Below, in pieces: positions 1 through 6,028 of a stretch of DNA of 64,000 nt. This DNA is from Hahella ganghwensis DSM 17046 (GTDB lineage: Bacteria > Pseudomonadota > Gammaproteobacteria > Pseudomonadales > Oleiphilaceae): assembly GCF_000376785.1 (NCBI RefSeq), contig NZ_AQXX01000138.1, positions 1 to 64,000 on the forward strand. Reading direction: 5' to 3'. The notes under the pieces were generated by a model. That model did not search any database. It was not told the DNA's origin and worked only from the letters and a program-made list of their open reading frames with translations. Within the stretch, counting starts at the first letter, position 1. Every line of letters begins with the position of its first letter. The position numbers and the translations under genes were made by a program.

Positions 1-220
1 GATCGCTGAGGTTATAAAATAGCTGCATGCAGTGGACACGAAGCATGGTGGATAACGGATACGGAGGGCGGCCGTTCTCGCCCTTGGGGTAATAGCGGGC
101 GATCTTCTTTTCCATGCGTTTCCATGGGATCAGCTTATCCATTCGCTCCAGAAAGATTTCCCGGCGGGTCTTACGCTTCTTATTCTGGTATTCAGCTTCG
201 GAGAAAGTCATCTGATCCAT
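1..220 (-). CDS. IS5-family transposase, N-terminal fragment (3' end outside window)
   Basis: The reverse strand from ATG at 220 reads MDQMTFSEAEYQNKKRKTRR and continues open to the window edge. It contains LIPWKRMEKKIARYYPKG and RPPYPLSTMLRVHCMQLFYN, which are hallmarks of the DUF772/InsH N-terminal domain of IS5 transposases. These proteins cut and join DNA at the element's inverted repeats. The start is supported by AGGA nine bases upstream. About 73 codons are visible. The catalytic DDE core lies outside the window, so activity cannot be judged. Confidence 0.9.
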   Translation of the reverse strand, partial: MDQMTFSEAEYQNKKRKTRREIFLERMDKLIPWKRMEKKIARYYPKGENGRPPYPLSTMLRVHCMQLFYNLSD

Positions 221-287
221 GGATAGTATTCCTGATGAGTGAAGTTGGCCGTATTATGACTGATTTGGGGAGTTATTCAGAGCCTCC
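1..287 (-). mobile_element. IS5-family insertion sequence, left part cut by window edge
   Basis: The element contains the 5' part of an IS5-type transposase gene on the minus strand and ends at 287 with the terminal inverted repeat (reading inward, GGAGGCTCTGAATAACTCC, 287 to 269). The next bases, TTAG (288-291), fit the 4-bp YTAR target duplication usual for this group. The other end lies outside the window, so the duplication and the intactness of the element cannot be confirmed. It abuts the solute-binding protein gene on the outer flank of the RNA-repair island. Confidence 0.85.
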
Positions 288-291
288 TTAG
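269..291. repeat. IS terminal inverted repeat plus probable target duplication
   Basis: Bases 269-287 form the outer end of the IS5-type element, and TTAG at 288-291 is the likely target-site duplication. The assignment rests on position (49 bp outside the transposase start) and on the typical GGAGGCTCTGAA-like terminus. It could be confirmed by finding the matching end and a second TTAG. Confidence 0.7.
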
Positions 292-367
292 ATAATTTGT
301 CTTAATCAACCTATAGTTAGAAACATTATTAACCATCATTTTGGCAAGGTATCTGTTGGCCACCATT

Positions 368-1087
368 ATGAGACTGATATTCCTTATCGCAGTGTCTTGC
401 TTCTGTATGACAGTCTCCTCCGCTATTGCCCACGACAAGATTGTCTTCTATCTGGAAGACGAGCCTATATATACATCCAGCAACAACCAATCCCCTGGCT
501 TTTTGAATGAAGTGGTTGCGGCACTTATTGATGACCTTAAGCTGGCTCCTGAGGTTCACTATCTACCCTGGATAAGAGCCCAGTACATGGTGCAAAAAGA
601 TCCACTCGGTATTATTTTTCCACTTGGCAGAACCAAAACACGTGAAGAGCAATATCAGTGGTTGTGCAAAGTCTTTGATATTCCGATCATGTTTATCTCC
701 ATACAGGGACGACCGGTTATTAACAGCTTTAAGGAGGCCAGAGATTTCCGTGGTATCGGCGTCATCCAGGGGACGCCACAGGAAGAACGGTTATCAAAGC
801 TGAATATCCCCTACGTTCCCCTGACCGGGGAAGAGCTTTATAGCGCTCTGGAGACCGGTTACGTCACCGCCATCTTTACTGCGCAACCCGAAGCGGTATA
901 CGGCTGGAAGCAACTGGGAAATGGAAAAAAACTCCAGTTCGGAGAAGTGTTGATGACGCTACCGTTGTGGATATCCGCCAGCAGGCAGTTTGAGCTCCTG
1001 GCACCAAAACAATGGGAAGAGGCTCTGGACAAGCTCAAGGCCTCTGGTAAGTATGAGAAACTGTATCAGCATTATTTTAATCCCTGA
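368..1087 (+). CDS. Periplasmic solute-binding protein (SBP_bac_3-like)
   Basis: This is a 239-residue protein with an N-terminal signal peptide (MRLIFLIAVSCFCMTVSSAIA, cleaved near residue 21). The mature part resembles amino-acid/polar-solute binding proteins of the SBP_bac_3 type, which are often found alone in marine gammaproteobacteria. Visible family features are the early FYLEDEPIYT segment, a PWIRAQYMV stretch in lobe 1, a central GVIQGTPQEERL hinge-like region and a C-terminal amphipathic helix ending in YQHYF. No permease or ATPase lies beside it, so the ligand and partner are unknown. ATG 368 is preferred over an upstream TTG because it starts a proper signal peptide. It converges on rtcA with only 15 bp between stop codons. 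Confidence 0.7.
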   Translation: MRLIFLIAVSCFCMTVSSAIAHDKIVFYLEDEPIYTSSNNQSPGFLNEVVAALIDDLKLAPEVHYLPWIRAQYMVQKDPLGIIFPLGRTKTREEQYQWLCKVFDIPIMFISIQGRPVINSFKEARDFRGIGVIQGTPQEERLSKLNIPYVPLTGEELYSALETGYVTAIFTAQPEAVYGWKQLGNGKKLQFGEVLMTLPLWISASRQFELLAPKQWEEALDKLKASGKYEKLYQHYFNP

Positions 1088-1102
1088 GAGGCAGGATACT
1101 CA

Positions 1103-2101
1103 CTAATATGCCAGGACACGGTTGTTGAAACTGAACCCTTTGCCGGTGAATTGTCTGATGACTTCCATATTGGTTTCTGCATGTTGTGATAACGGCCCGC
1201 AGCCCACCTGCCCACCGCCTGCAACAGCCATGGGTAGCATAATCTGATCAGCCAGATACTCTTCGAGTACAGCAGTGCTGTTAACATAGTCTGACACTCT
1301 ACTCGCCAGCTCACTTGCCACTTTTTCGGCACTGATTCTTAGCCGACCGAGATGGGTCAGGCAGATTCGGCTGTTTTCAAACTCCAGATCATGGCTAATC
1401 AGATTGCCTGGAGATCCGGCTGCAGGTTGTCTTATCCGATACTCATCGACCTTGATCGGACTGATTGCCTGGTATTTTTTTACTTCCCGCTCAGCCACCC
1501 TGTTGGGTAGACCCACCTCGTAGGCTGTCACTCGGGAATTGATCAGCTTTCCGCGTTCCAGACAATGAATGGGCATCAGTTGTGATGGTTTGATCACAGC
1601 ATTCCATCTTCCACCCCCTACCGGCATAAACCCCCAGCGCTCTGCTTTGATTTCCACCTTGCCACCCATACTGCGCAATAGTGGCAGAAATGAGCGTTTG
1701 ATGAATGTTAGCGGAGGTGCTCCGGTATTATGTGTTCCACCGATAAACTCTACTGTCGATGTATCTGTACATTGCAACAACGGAAGCAGAATCGTCTGGA
1801 AAACCAGAGTGGTACTGCCTGCACTGCCGATGTCAAAGTGATAGTTGCCAGCCTTAACTGCGCCGGGAGAAAACGTCAGTTGCGATGAACCAAGCGCCGC
1901 ACCTTCCACATGAGCGCCACTGATTTGTTGAGCGGCCTTCACACAGGTAAGATGCTGGCGCATCAAGCCGGGCTTAGACCTTCCGGCTCGGACATGATGA
2001 ATCTCCACGGTTTTGCCGAACAGCATTGCCAGGGTCAGTGACGAGCGGAGAATCTGTCCTCCACCTTCACCCATGCGCCCGTCAATTTTGATTGTTTCCA
2101 T
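1103..2101 (-). CDS. rtcA: RNA 3'-terminal phosphate cyclase
   Basis: RtcA uses ATP to adenylate an RNA 3'-phosphate and converts the end to a 2',3'-cyclic phosphate, the form RtcB can process. The 332-residue length is close to E. coli RtcA. Visible signatures are GRMGEGGGQILRSSL near the N terminus, FDIGSAGSTTLVFQT around residue 100, and GGGQVGCGPLSQH near the C terminus. His307 matches the position of the nucleophile that becomes adenylated. The gene follows rtcB by 40 bp on the same strand, with AGGAA upstream of ATG 2101, so the two are very likely co-transcribed and controlled by RtcR. Confidence 0.97.
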   Translation of the reverse strand: METIKIDGRMGEGGGQILRSSLTLAMLFGKTVEIHHVRAGRSKPGLMRQHLTCVKAAQQISGAHVEGAALGSSQLTFSPGAVKAGNYHFDIGSAGSTTLVFQTILLPLLQCTDTSTVEFIGGTHNTGAPPLTFIKRSFLPLLRSMGGKVEIKAERWGFMPVGGGRWNAVIKPSQLMPIHCLERGKLINSRVTAYEVGLPNRVAEREVKKYQAISPIKVDEYRIRQPAAGSPGNLISHDLEFENSRICLTHLGRLRISAEKVASELASRVSDYVNSTAVLEEYLADQIMLPMAVAGGGQVGCGPLSQHAETNMEVIRQFTGKGFSFNNRVLAY

Positions 2102-2141
2102 ATAAGTTAAATTTCCTGTTAAAACTTCGTGTCGAGCGTGT

Positions 2142-3356
2142 TTATCCTTTTACACAAACGACCTGTCTCAATGTATGCACGATTTCAACCAGATCAGACT
2201 GGGCTGCCATGACGGAATCGATGTCTTTGTAGGCTCGCGGGGTCTCATCCACCACGGCTGCATCTTTACGGCACTCAACATGAGCTGTGGCCTGTGCATG
2301 TTCTTCTACCGAGACCAGTTTCTTGGCCTGGGTACGAGACATGACCCTTCCCGCGCCGTGGCTGCAGCTACAGAAGCTCTCGGGATTTCCTTTTCCTCTC
2401 ACAATGAACGAGCGTGCGCCCATGCTGCCGGGAATTATCCCCAGTTGTCCTTCCTGTGCACTGACAGCGCCCTTTCGGGTCAGCCATACATTGGCACCAT
2501 AATGGTTTTCTTTCTGTACATAGTTGTGGTGACAGTTCACCGCTTCCATTTCGCCGATGACAGGTTTGTTCAGTGTCTGAGCCAGTGCATTCAGAGCTCT
2601 TTGCATCATGGATTGTCGATTGATTCGTGCATAATCCTGCGCCCAGCCGACGGCTTCAACGTAGTCATTGAAGTAATCGGTACCTTCTGCCAGATACGCA
2701 AGGTCTCGGTCCGGTAACTGAATAAAGAACCTTTCCATTTCCTTCTTGGCAAGCTGGATAAAGTGCTCCCCAATCCGGTTTCCGACTCCCCGCGATCCGG
2801 AATGCAGCATGATCCAAACCGCATTGTTTTCATCCAGGCAGACTTCGACGAAGTGATTGCCTGTCCCCAGAGTTCCAAGATGTTTGGCGTTGTTGGTGTT
2901 TTTCAGCACCGGGTGTTTTTCGCATAGTACTTTGAAACGGTCAGCCAGTTCGCTGTTCCAGCGTGCCGCGATATCCTCTGGTAAATCCTGCCAGCTTCCG
3001 GGATCTCTCTTTCCAGGTTTGCGGCCATGTGGCACAGCGCGTTCGATATTGCTGCGAAGTTCTTTTAGTGAATCTGGTAACTGGTGGGCATGGAGGTCTG
3101 TTTTGACCGCCATCATCCCGCATCCGATATCCACACCGACTGCCGCTGGGATAATGGCTCCCGAGGTTGGGATAACTGAACCAATTGTTGCCCCTTTACC
3201 CAGATGCACATCCGGCATCGCGGCTACCCATTTATGGACAAAAGGAAGTGATGCAATATTTTTCAATTGCTGGCGAGCCTCTGGCTCAAAAGGGACACCA
3301 ACGGTCCAGCTCTTCACTGGTACGCCCTTATCCACATTCATAATTTCAATGGGCAT
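2142..3356 (-). CDS. rtcB: tRNA/RNA-splicing ligase RtcB
   Basis: RtcB is a GTP- and Mn2+-dependent ligase that joins RNA 2',3'-cyclic phosphate or 3'-phosphate ends to 5'-OH ends, repairing tRNAs and other RNAs cut by anticodon nucleases and toxins. The 404-residue protein matches the E. coli type in length. It carries AAVGVDIGCGMM (metal site), LHSGSRGVGNRIG, GSMGARSFIVRG and SCSHGAGRVMSR. His333 in the last motif corresponds to the guanylated His. Its ribosome-binding site (AGGAGA) lies inside a 50-codon ORF that overlaps the rtcB start by 11 bp. rtcA follows immediately. Confidence 0.98.
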   Translation of the reverse strand: MPIEIMNVDKGVPVKSWTVGVPFEPEARQQLKNIASLPFVHKWVAAMPDVHLGKGATIGSVIPTSGAIIPAAVGVDIGCGMMAVKTDLHAHQLPDSLKELRSNIERAVPHGRKPGKRDPGSWQDLPEDIAARWNSELADRFKVLCEKHPVLKNTNNAKHLGTLGTGNHFVEVCLDENNAVWIMLHSGSRGVGNRIGEHFIQLAKKEMERFFIQLPDRDLAYLAEGTDYFNDYVEAVGWAQDYARINRQSMMQRALNALAQTLNKPVIGEMEAVNCHHNYVQKENHYGANVWLTRKGAVSAQEGQLGIIPGSMGARSFIVRGKGNPESFCSCSHGAGRVMSRTQAKKLVSVEEHAQATAHVECRKDAAVVDETPRAYKDIDSVMAAQSDLVEIVHTLRQVVCVKG

Positions 3357-3498
3357 GGAATTCTCCTTGACTACTTAATTTCATACTTACTTTTTGAATC
3401 TGTTGCTTCTTGAGGTCGTCGAAATAGATACGTTTCGCCTCAGCCTTGCGTTCTCTCTCGGTAGCAGCAGCCCCGGGGCATTGCTTTTTGCTTTTCAT
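3346..3498 (-). CDS. Small basic 50-residue protein, first gene of the rtcBA operon (novel)
   Basis: From ATG 3498 a 50-codon frame reads MKSKKQCPGAAATERERK at its N terminus. It is rich in Lys, Arg, Glu and Gln, has a single Cys, and ends in GEFHAH. GGAG stands seven bases before the ATG. The frame begins about 23 nt downstream of the predicted sigma-54 start site, so it would be the first cistron of the transcript. It ends 11 bp inside rtcB, which suggests translational coupling. I recognise no family. Its charge and placement suggest an RNA- or RtcB-binding peptide or a translational leader, but that is inference. Confidence 0.55.
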   Translation of the reverse strand: MKSKKQCPGAAATERERKAEAKRIYFDDLKKQQIQKVSMKLSSQGEFHAH

Positions 3499-3530
3499 CT
3501 CATCGCTCCGTCGAAAGTTGATCTGTGTAT

Positions 3531-3547
3531 ATCAAGATGAATGCCAA
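3531..3547 (-). promoter_or_regulatory. Sigma-54 promoter of the rtcBA operon
   Basis: Reading on the minus strand, 3547 to 3531 is TTGGCATTCATCTTGAT. GG of the -24 element is followed after exactly 10 bases by GA at the -12 element (consensus GC). The spacing is right for sigma-54. The expected start near 3521 leaves a leader of about 22 nt before the 50-codon ORF. The same TTGGCA-N7-TGATATA pattern recurs at 5528, and rtcR encodes the matching sigma-54 activator. Confidence 0.75.
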
Positions 3548-3620
3548 TTTCTGTGGAATTTTTTAATGTCTGATTTAATTATAAAAAAATTAAGCTGTGT
3601 AATCTTTGAATGAGAAACAA

Positions 3621-3636
3621 TTATCTGAATAGATAA
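3621..3636. promoter_or_regulatory. Candidate RtcR upstream activating site (rtcBA side)
   Basis: TTATCTGAATAGATAA is a perfect 6-4-6 palindrome lying about 75-90 bp upstream of the -24 element of the rtcBA promoter, the usual distance for an enhancer-binding protein. Further TATC motifs follow up to 3656. The 10-mer AATTATCTGA at 3619-3628 recurs at 5455-5464 near the second sigma-54 promoter. The remaining gap to rtcR (3657-3763) holds no supported gene. Confidence 0.45.
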
Positions 3637-3763
3637 CAGTGTATCTATATATTTATCCGTGAATATCTTGAGGAGATGGAAATGCTGGCTACTGAAATCT
3701 GGTCAGTTGCCAGCGTGCTAAGAGCGATGGCTGGTAGTGAAAGAGGTTCTTTATAACGTAGGC

Positions 3764-5380
3764 TCAAGCGCGAGGATTCTGCAATTCCTCGAAGCTTAAC
3801 CCAAATTTTGAAAGATACTGCCTCAGTCGGTGTGAATCATTGGTTGAGCTTTTCTTCAGTCTTGATCGATTAAATAACTGTCTTCCGGCGTCAGACATCG
3901 TGCGACTTTCCTGGCAAATTGCTATTACCTGGCGTAACTGTAATTGATCAAAAAGGTCGATCTCCGTGATCTGTTCAGGCGTGAAAAATTCATCCAGGGC
4001 CGGAAGTGCGTCATCCTGGTGGGATTTTTGCCAGTATTGTTTTAGCCGTTCACATTCCTCGGTGACCAGGGCTTCGTTTATGCGGCCGCCATCAGATAGC
4101 GTTGCCATACGTTGGACGCAGGCATTGAGGTCACGAAAGTTGCCTGACCACAGGGAATCAGTTTGCTGGGAAAATTCAATAAAGCGTTGTCTTGCGGCCT
4201 TGTTGAAGCTGACTTTATGACCCATCTGTTGCTCTATCTTTAGCAGCTCGAAATCCAGGTTGGGCTCAATATCCTCGCGGCGGTCCTTGAGTCCGGGTAG
4301 TTGGTAACTCCACAGGTTAATGCGGGCAAGGAGGTCTTCACGGAAAGTACCACCCTGCACCTGTTTCTGGAGATCACGATTTGTCCCAGCTATTAACTGG
4401 AAGTCACTGATAACCGGATTGTCTGAACCCACAGGATAAAACGTTTTTTCCTCGATGGCGTGAAGCAGCATGGCCTGTTCGTCCAGCCCGAGTTCGCCAA
4501 TTTCATCCAGAAACAGGAGGCCTTCAGTTGCTTTGGTGAGGAGACCTTTGCGTGCGGTTTGTGCGCCTGTAAAGGCTCCTCGGCTATGACCAAATAGTGC
4601 CGACATGGCACTGTCTCCGCGGAGAGTAGCGCAATTGACGGCGACGAACTCGCCCTGCACCAGGCTGCGTTTATGTTTGAGCTCATAGATTTTTTTGGCC
4701 AGGTGGGATTTCCCTGCTCCGGTGGGGCCGGTAATGAGTATTGGCGCCTGAGACCGAATCGCAACCCGTTCGATTTGCTGGATCATATTGTTGAATCGAT
4801 GATTACGAGTGGCAATCCCTGATTTCAGAAACTCTGTGCCTTCCAGTTGCTGGCGTTTGAAGCGGGAGCTGATCGCGTCATATTTGGATAGGTCCAGATC
4901 AATAATGTGGTAGTTGCCGGCAACAGATTTATCCCCTCTGTCTGGGGAAGTCTGGAGTAACGAGCCAGGAATGTAGTTGGCTTCGCAGAGCAGGAACCAG
5001 CATATCTGTGCAACATGGGTCCCGGTCGTGATGTGGATAAGATAACGCTCTTCCTCAGGTTTAAAAGGATAGCTTTCCACAAAATCCAGCAAAGTACTGT
5101 AGACGTTTTCAAAGTCCCAGGGATCTCTGAACTGAATATTGTGTAAGCCGACTTCCGTACTGGGTGACACGCTTTCTATATCTGCGCCGACATTATTGGC
5201 AAGACGGTTATCCCGGTCGTCATGTAACAGTTCGACACGATCCACCAACAGATCTTCCTGCATAAATATGCCAACAGTCGGGCGCCAGGAGTTCCAGCGC
5301 TTGACCCCCTTACCACGTTTGTCCATGACTGTGCCGAGAAGGCCTATGACGACGGTTTTCTTGGTCCCCGAAGTTTTCAT
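3764..5380 (-). CDS. rtcR: Sigma-54-dependent transcriptional activator RtcR
   Basis: RtcR activates rtcBA transcription with sigma-54 RNA polymerase. Its N-terminal domain (about residues 1-180, with LIHITTGTHVAQICWFLL) is of the CARF type and, from published work on E. coli and Salmonella, senses RNA ends or fragments. The AAA+ domain has Walker A GPTGAGKSHLAKK, the sigma-54-contact motif GAFTGA and LFLDEIGEL. The C terminus has a helix-turn-helix-like region (LRQVIAICQES...AGRQLF). ATG 5380 is preferred over the in-frame TTG three codons upstream; 538 residues is near the E. coli length. Unlike E. coli, where it diverges from rtcBA, it lies upstream of rtcBA on the same strand, and the tRNA-like/slipin operon diverges from it. 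Confidence 0.96.
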   Translation of the reverse strand: MKTSGTKKTVVIGLLGTVMDKRGKGVKRWNSWRPTVGIFMQEDLLVDRVELLHDDRDNRLANNVGADIESVSPSTEVGLHNIQFRDPWDFENVYSTLLDFVESYPFKPEEERYLIHITTGTHVAQICWFLLCEANYIPGSLLQTSPDRGDKSVAGNYHIIDLDLSKYDAISSRFKRQQLEGTEFLKSGIATRNHRFNNMIQQIERVAIRSQAPILITGPTGAGKSHLAKKIYELKHKRSLVQGEFVAVNCATLRGDSAMSALFGHSRGAFTGAQTARKGLLTKATEGLLFLDEIGELGLDEQAMLLHAIEEKTFYPVGSDNPVISDFQLIAGTNRDLQKQVQGGTFREDLLARINLWSYQLPGLKDRREDIEPNLDFELLKIEQQMGHKVSFNKAARQRFIEFSQQTDSLWSGNFRDLNACVQRMATLSDGGRINEALVTEECERLKQYWQKSHQDDALPALDEFFTPEQITEIDLFDQLQLRQVIAICQESRTMSDAGRQLFNRSRLKKSSTNDSHRLRQYLSKFGLSFEELQNPRA

Positions 5381-5422
5381 ACGATCCAAAAAGATAATTA
5401 ATGATTGAATCAGATCATTATC

Positions 5423-5464
5423 GATAGCTTTTGGGGATCGGTCAAATGCTATCTAATTATCTGA
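5423..5464. promoter_or_regulatory. Candidate RtcR upstream activating sites (slipin-operon side)
   Basis: GATAGC (5423-5428) and GCTATC (5448-5453) form an inverted pair 19 bp apart. They are followed by AATTATCTGA (5455-5464), the same 10-mer found beside the rtcBA enhancer palindrome. This block ends about 65 bp upstream of the sigma-54 promoter at 5528 and lies in the 147-bp region shared with rtcR, so it may also affect rtcR. The assignment is by motif sharing and distance only. Confidence 0.4.
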
Positions 5465-5527
5465 TGTTTATTAAAAAAGTGTTTTTAGTCAATAAGATAA
5501 ATAAATATTTGGCGATTTATAAAGGTC

Positions 5528-5544
5528 TTGGCACGAGCTGTGAT
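5528..5544 (+). promoter_or_regulatory. Sigma-54 promoter of the tRNA-like/slipin operon
   Basis: TTGGCACGAGCTGTGAT carries GG at -24 and GA at -12 separated by exactly 10 bases. Aligned with the rtcBA promoter, both read TTGGCA-N7-TGATATA. A transcript would start near 5554 and run through the tRNA-like element and the hairpins into the slipin gene. Sharing an uncommon promoter pattern with rtcBA and lying beside rtcR argue for RtcR control. Confidence 0.72.
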
Positions 5545-5553
5545 ATAGCAATG

Positions 5554-5672
5554 GTGAATGTGGTATCTGGCAGCGGTGCTGATTCTGGAGATCAGACTGG
5601 CATTCCCCCGTTGGGTAGGGATGTACCGACAGAGCCGCCGGTTGAGTCGAAACGGACATCCGGGACATTCAT
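5554..5672 (+). other. 5' leader segment before the tRNA-like element
   Basis: This stretch follows the predicted sigma-54 start and has no supported ORF. It can fold locally: CTGAT (5579-5583) pairs with ATCAG (5591-5595). CAT-T-CCC pairs with GGGATG further on. CCGGG (5660-5664) is exactly complementary to CCCGG (5746-5750) just after the tRNA-like acceptor stem, so it could clamp the tRNA-like fold. Confidence 0.45.
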
Positions 5673-5746
5673 GTGTTTGATAGCTCATCAGGTAGAGCAA
5701 TTGACTTTTAATCAATTGGTGGTGGGTTCGAATCCCACTCAAACGC
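5673..5746 (+). tRNA. tRNA-Lys(UUU)-like RNA without encoded CCA
   Basis: A full cloverleaf can be drawn. The acceptor is TGTTTGA (5674-5680) with TCAAACG (5739-5745), extendable to 8 bp by G5673-C5746. The D stem is GCTC/GAGC with loop ATCAGGTA. The anticodon stem ATTGA/TCAAT has loop CTTTTAA (anticodon TTT, 5707-5709). The variable loop is five bases, and the T stem GTGGG/CCCAC has loop TTCGAAT. The anticodon arm matches E. coli tRNA-Lys almost exactly from memory, but the acceptor does not. Positions 1-72 are a T·G pair, and the 3' flank is CCCGG instead of CCA. It could be a working tRNA matured by CCA addition, but its place inside an RtcR-type transcript suggests a decoy, sensor or processing element. 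Confidence 0.7.
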
Positions 5747-5748
5747 CC

Positions 5749-5990
5749 GGCCATAGGCCACTAGGTTAGGGTCCTAGCAGAAACGATAGTAATTGGGCTC
5801 CGGCCCAAATCTGTATGAAGAATTCTGCCAGTTTGGCTGTCGGCAGAAATCAGGCATACAAGGCCTGCGAGTCGTGAGGTTGTGAGCGCATGCTGTCAGC
5901 ACTACAAGGTCAGGGATGACTGACAGATTCATGGGGAATCAGTCGTGCTCACCGTATGCAAACCTGTCTCCCCTCGCAGGTTACTTTTTT
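5749..5990 (+). ncRNA. Structured RNA region upstream of slipin gene
   Basis: The region is dense in perfect inverted repeats: GGCC-ATA-GGCC (5749-5759); CTAGG/CCTAG (5761-5777); TTGGGC/GCCCAA with a 4-nt loop (5793-5808); TTCTGCC/GGCAGAA (5823-5848). A long-range stem CCTGCGAG/CTCGCAGG (5864-5871 with 5973-5980) encloses GTGAGCGC/GTGCTCAC (5882-5889 with 5945-5952, one G·T) and CTGTCAG/CTGACAG (5893-5899 with 5920-5926). An alternative hairpin is GATTC-ATGGG-GAATC (5926-5940). No ORF explains the region. It may be a mature small RNA, part of a larger RNA with the tRNA-like element, or a regulatory leader of the slipin gene. I do not recognise an Rfam family. Confidence 0.65.
5961..5990 (+). 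terminator. Terminator-like hairpin, mutually exclusive with long-range stem
   Basis: AACCTG (5961-5966) pairs with CAGGTT (5977-5982) around a 10-nt loop, followed by AC and six T residues (5985-5990). The 3' arm overlaps CTCGCAGG (5973-5980), which can instead pair with CCTGCGAG at 5864. The two states cannot coexist, so this could end the structured RNA or attenuate slipin expression. Confidence 0.5.
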
Positions 5991-6028
5991 ACAAATTCCA
6001 AAAAAGAATACAGCCAAGGAGAAGTAAG

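Noticed and set aside
2175-2717. 180-codon plus-strand ORF opposite rtcB
   Set aside because: It is the shadow of rtcB, a clearly conserved gene on the other strand.
3676-3756. 26-codon plus-strand ORF with GAGG before it, between rtcB and rtcR
   Set aside because: It is very short, lies against the flow of rtcR-rtcB transcription and resembles no known protein; chance is as likely.
5431-5769. 112-codon ORF over the tRNA-like element
   Set aside because: It covers the promoter, the leader and the tRNA-like fold, and has no protein-like composition or ribosome-binding site.
5945-6028. Longer N terminus of the slipin from a GTG at 5945
   Set aside because: It lies inside the RNA stems and terminator-like hairpin; ATG 6029 has AAGGAGA upstream and starts the conserved part.
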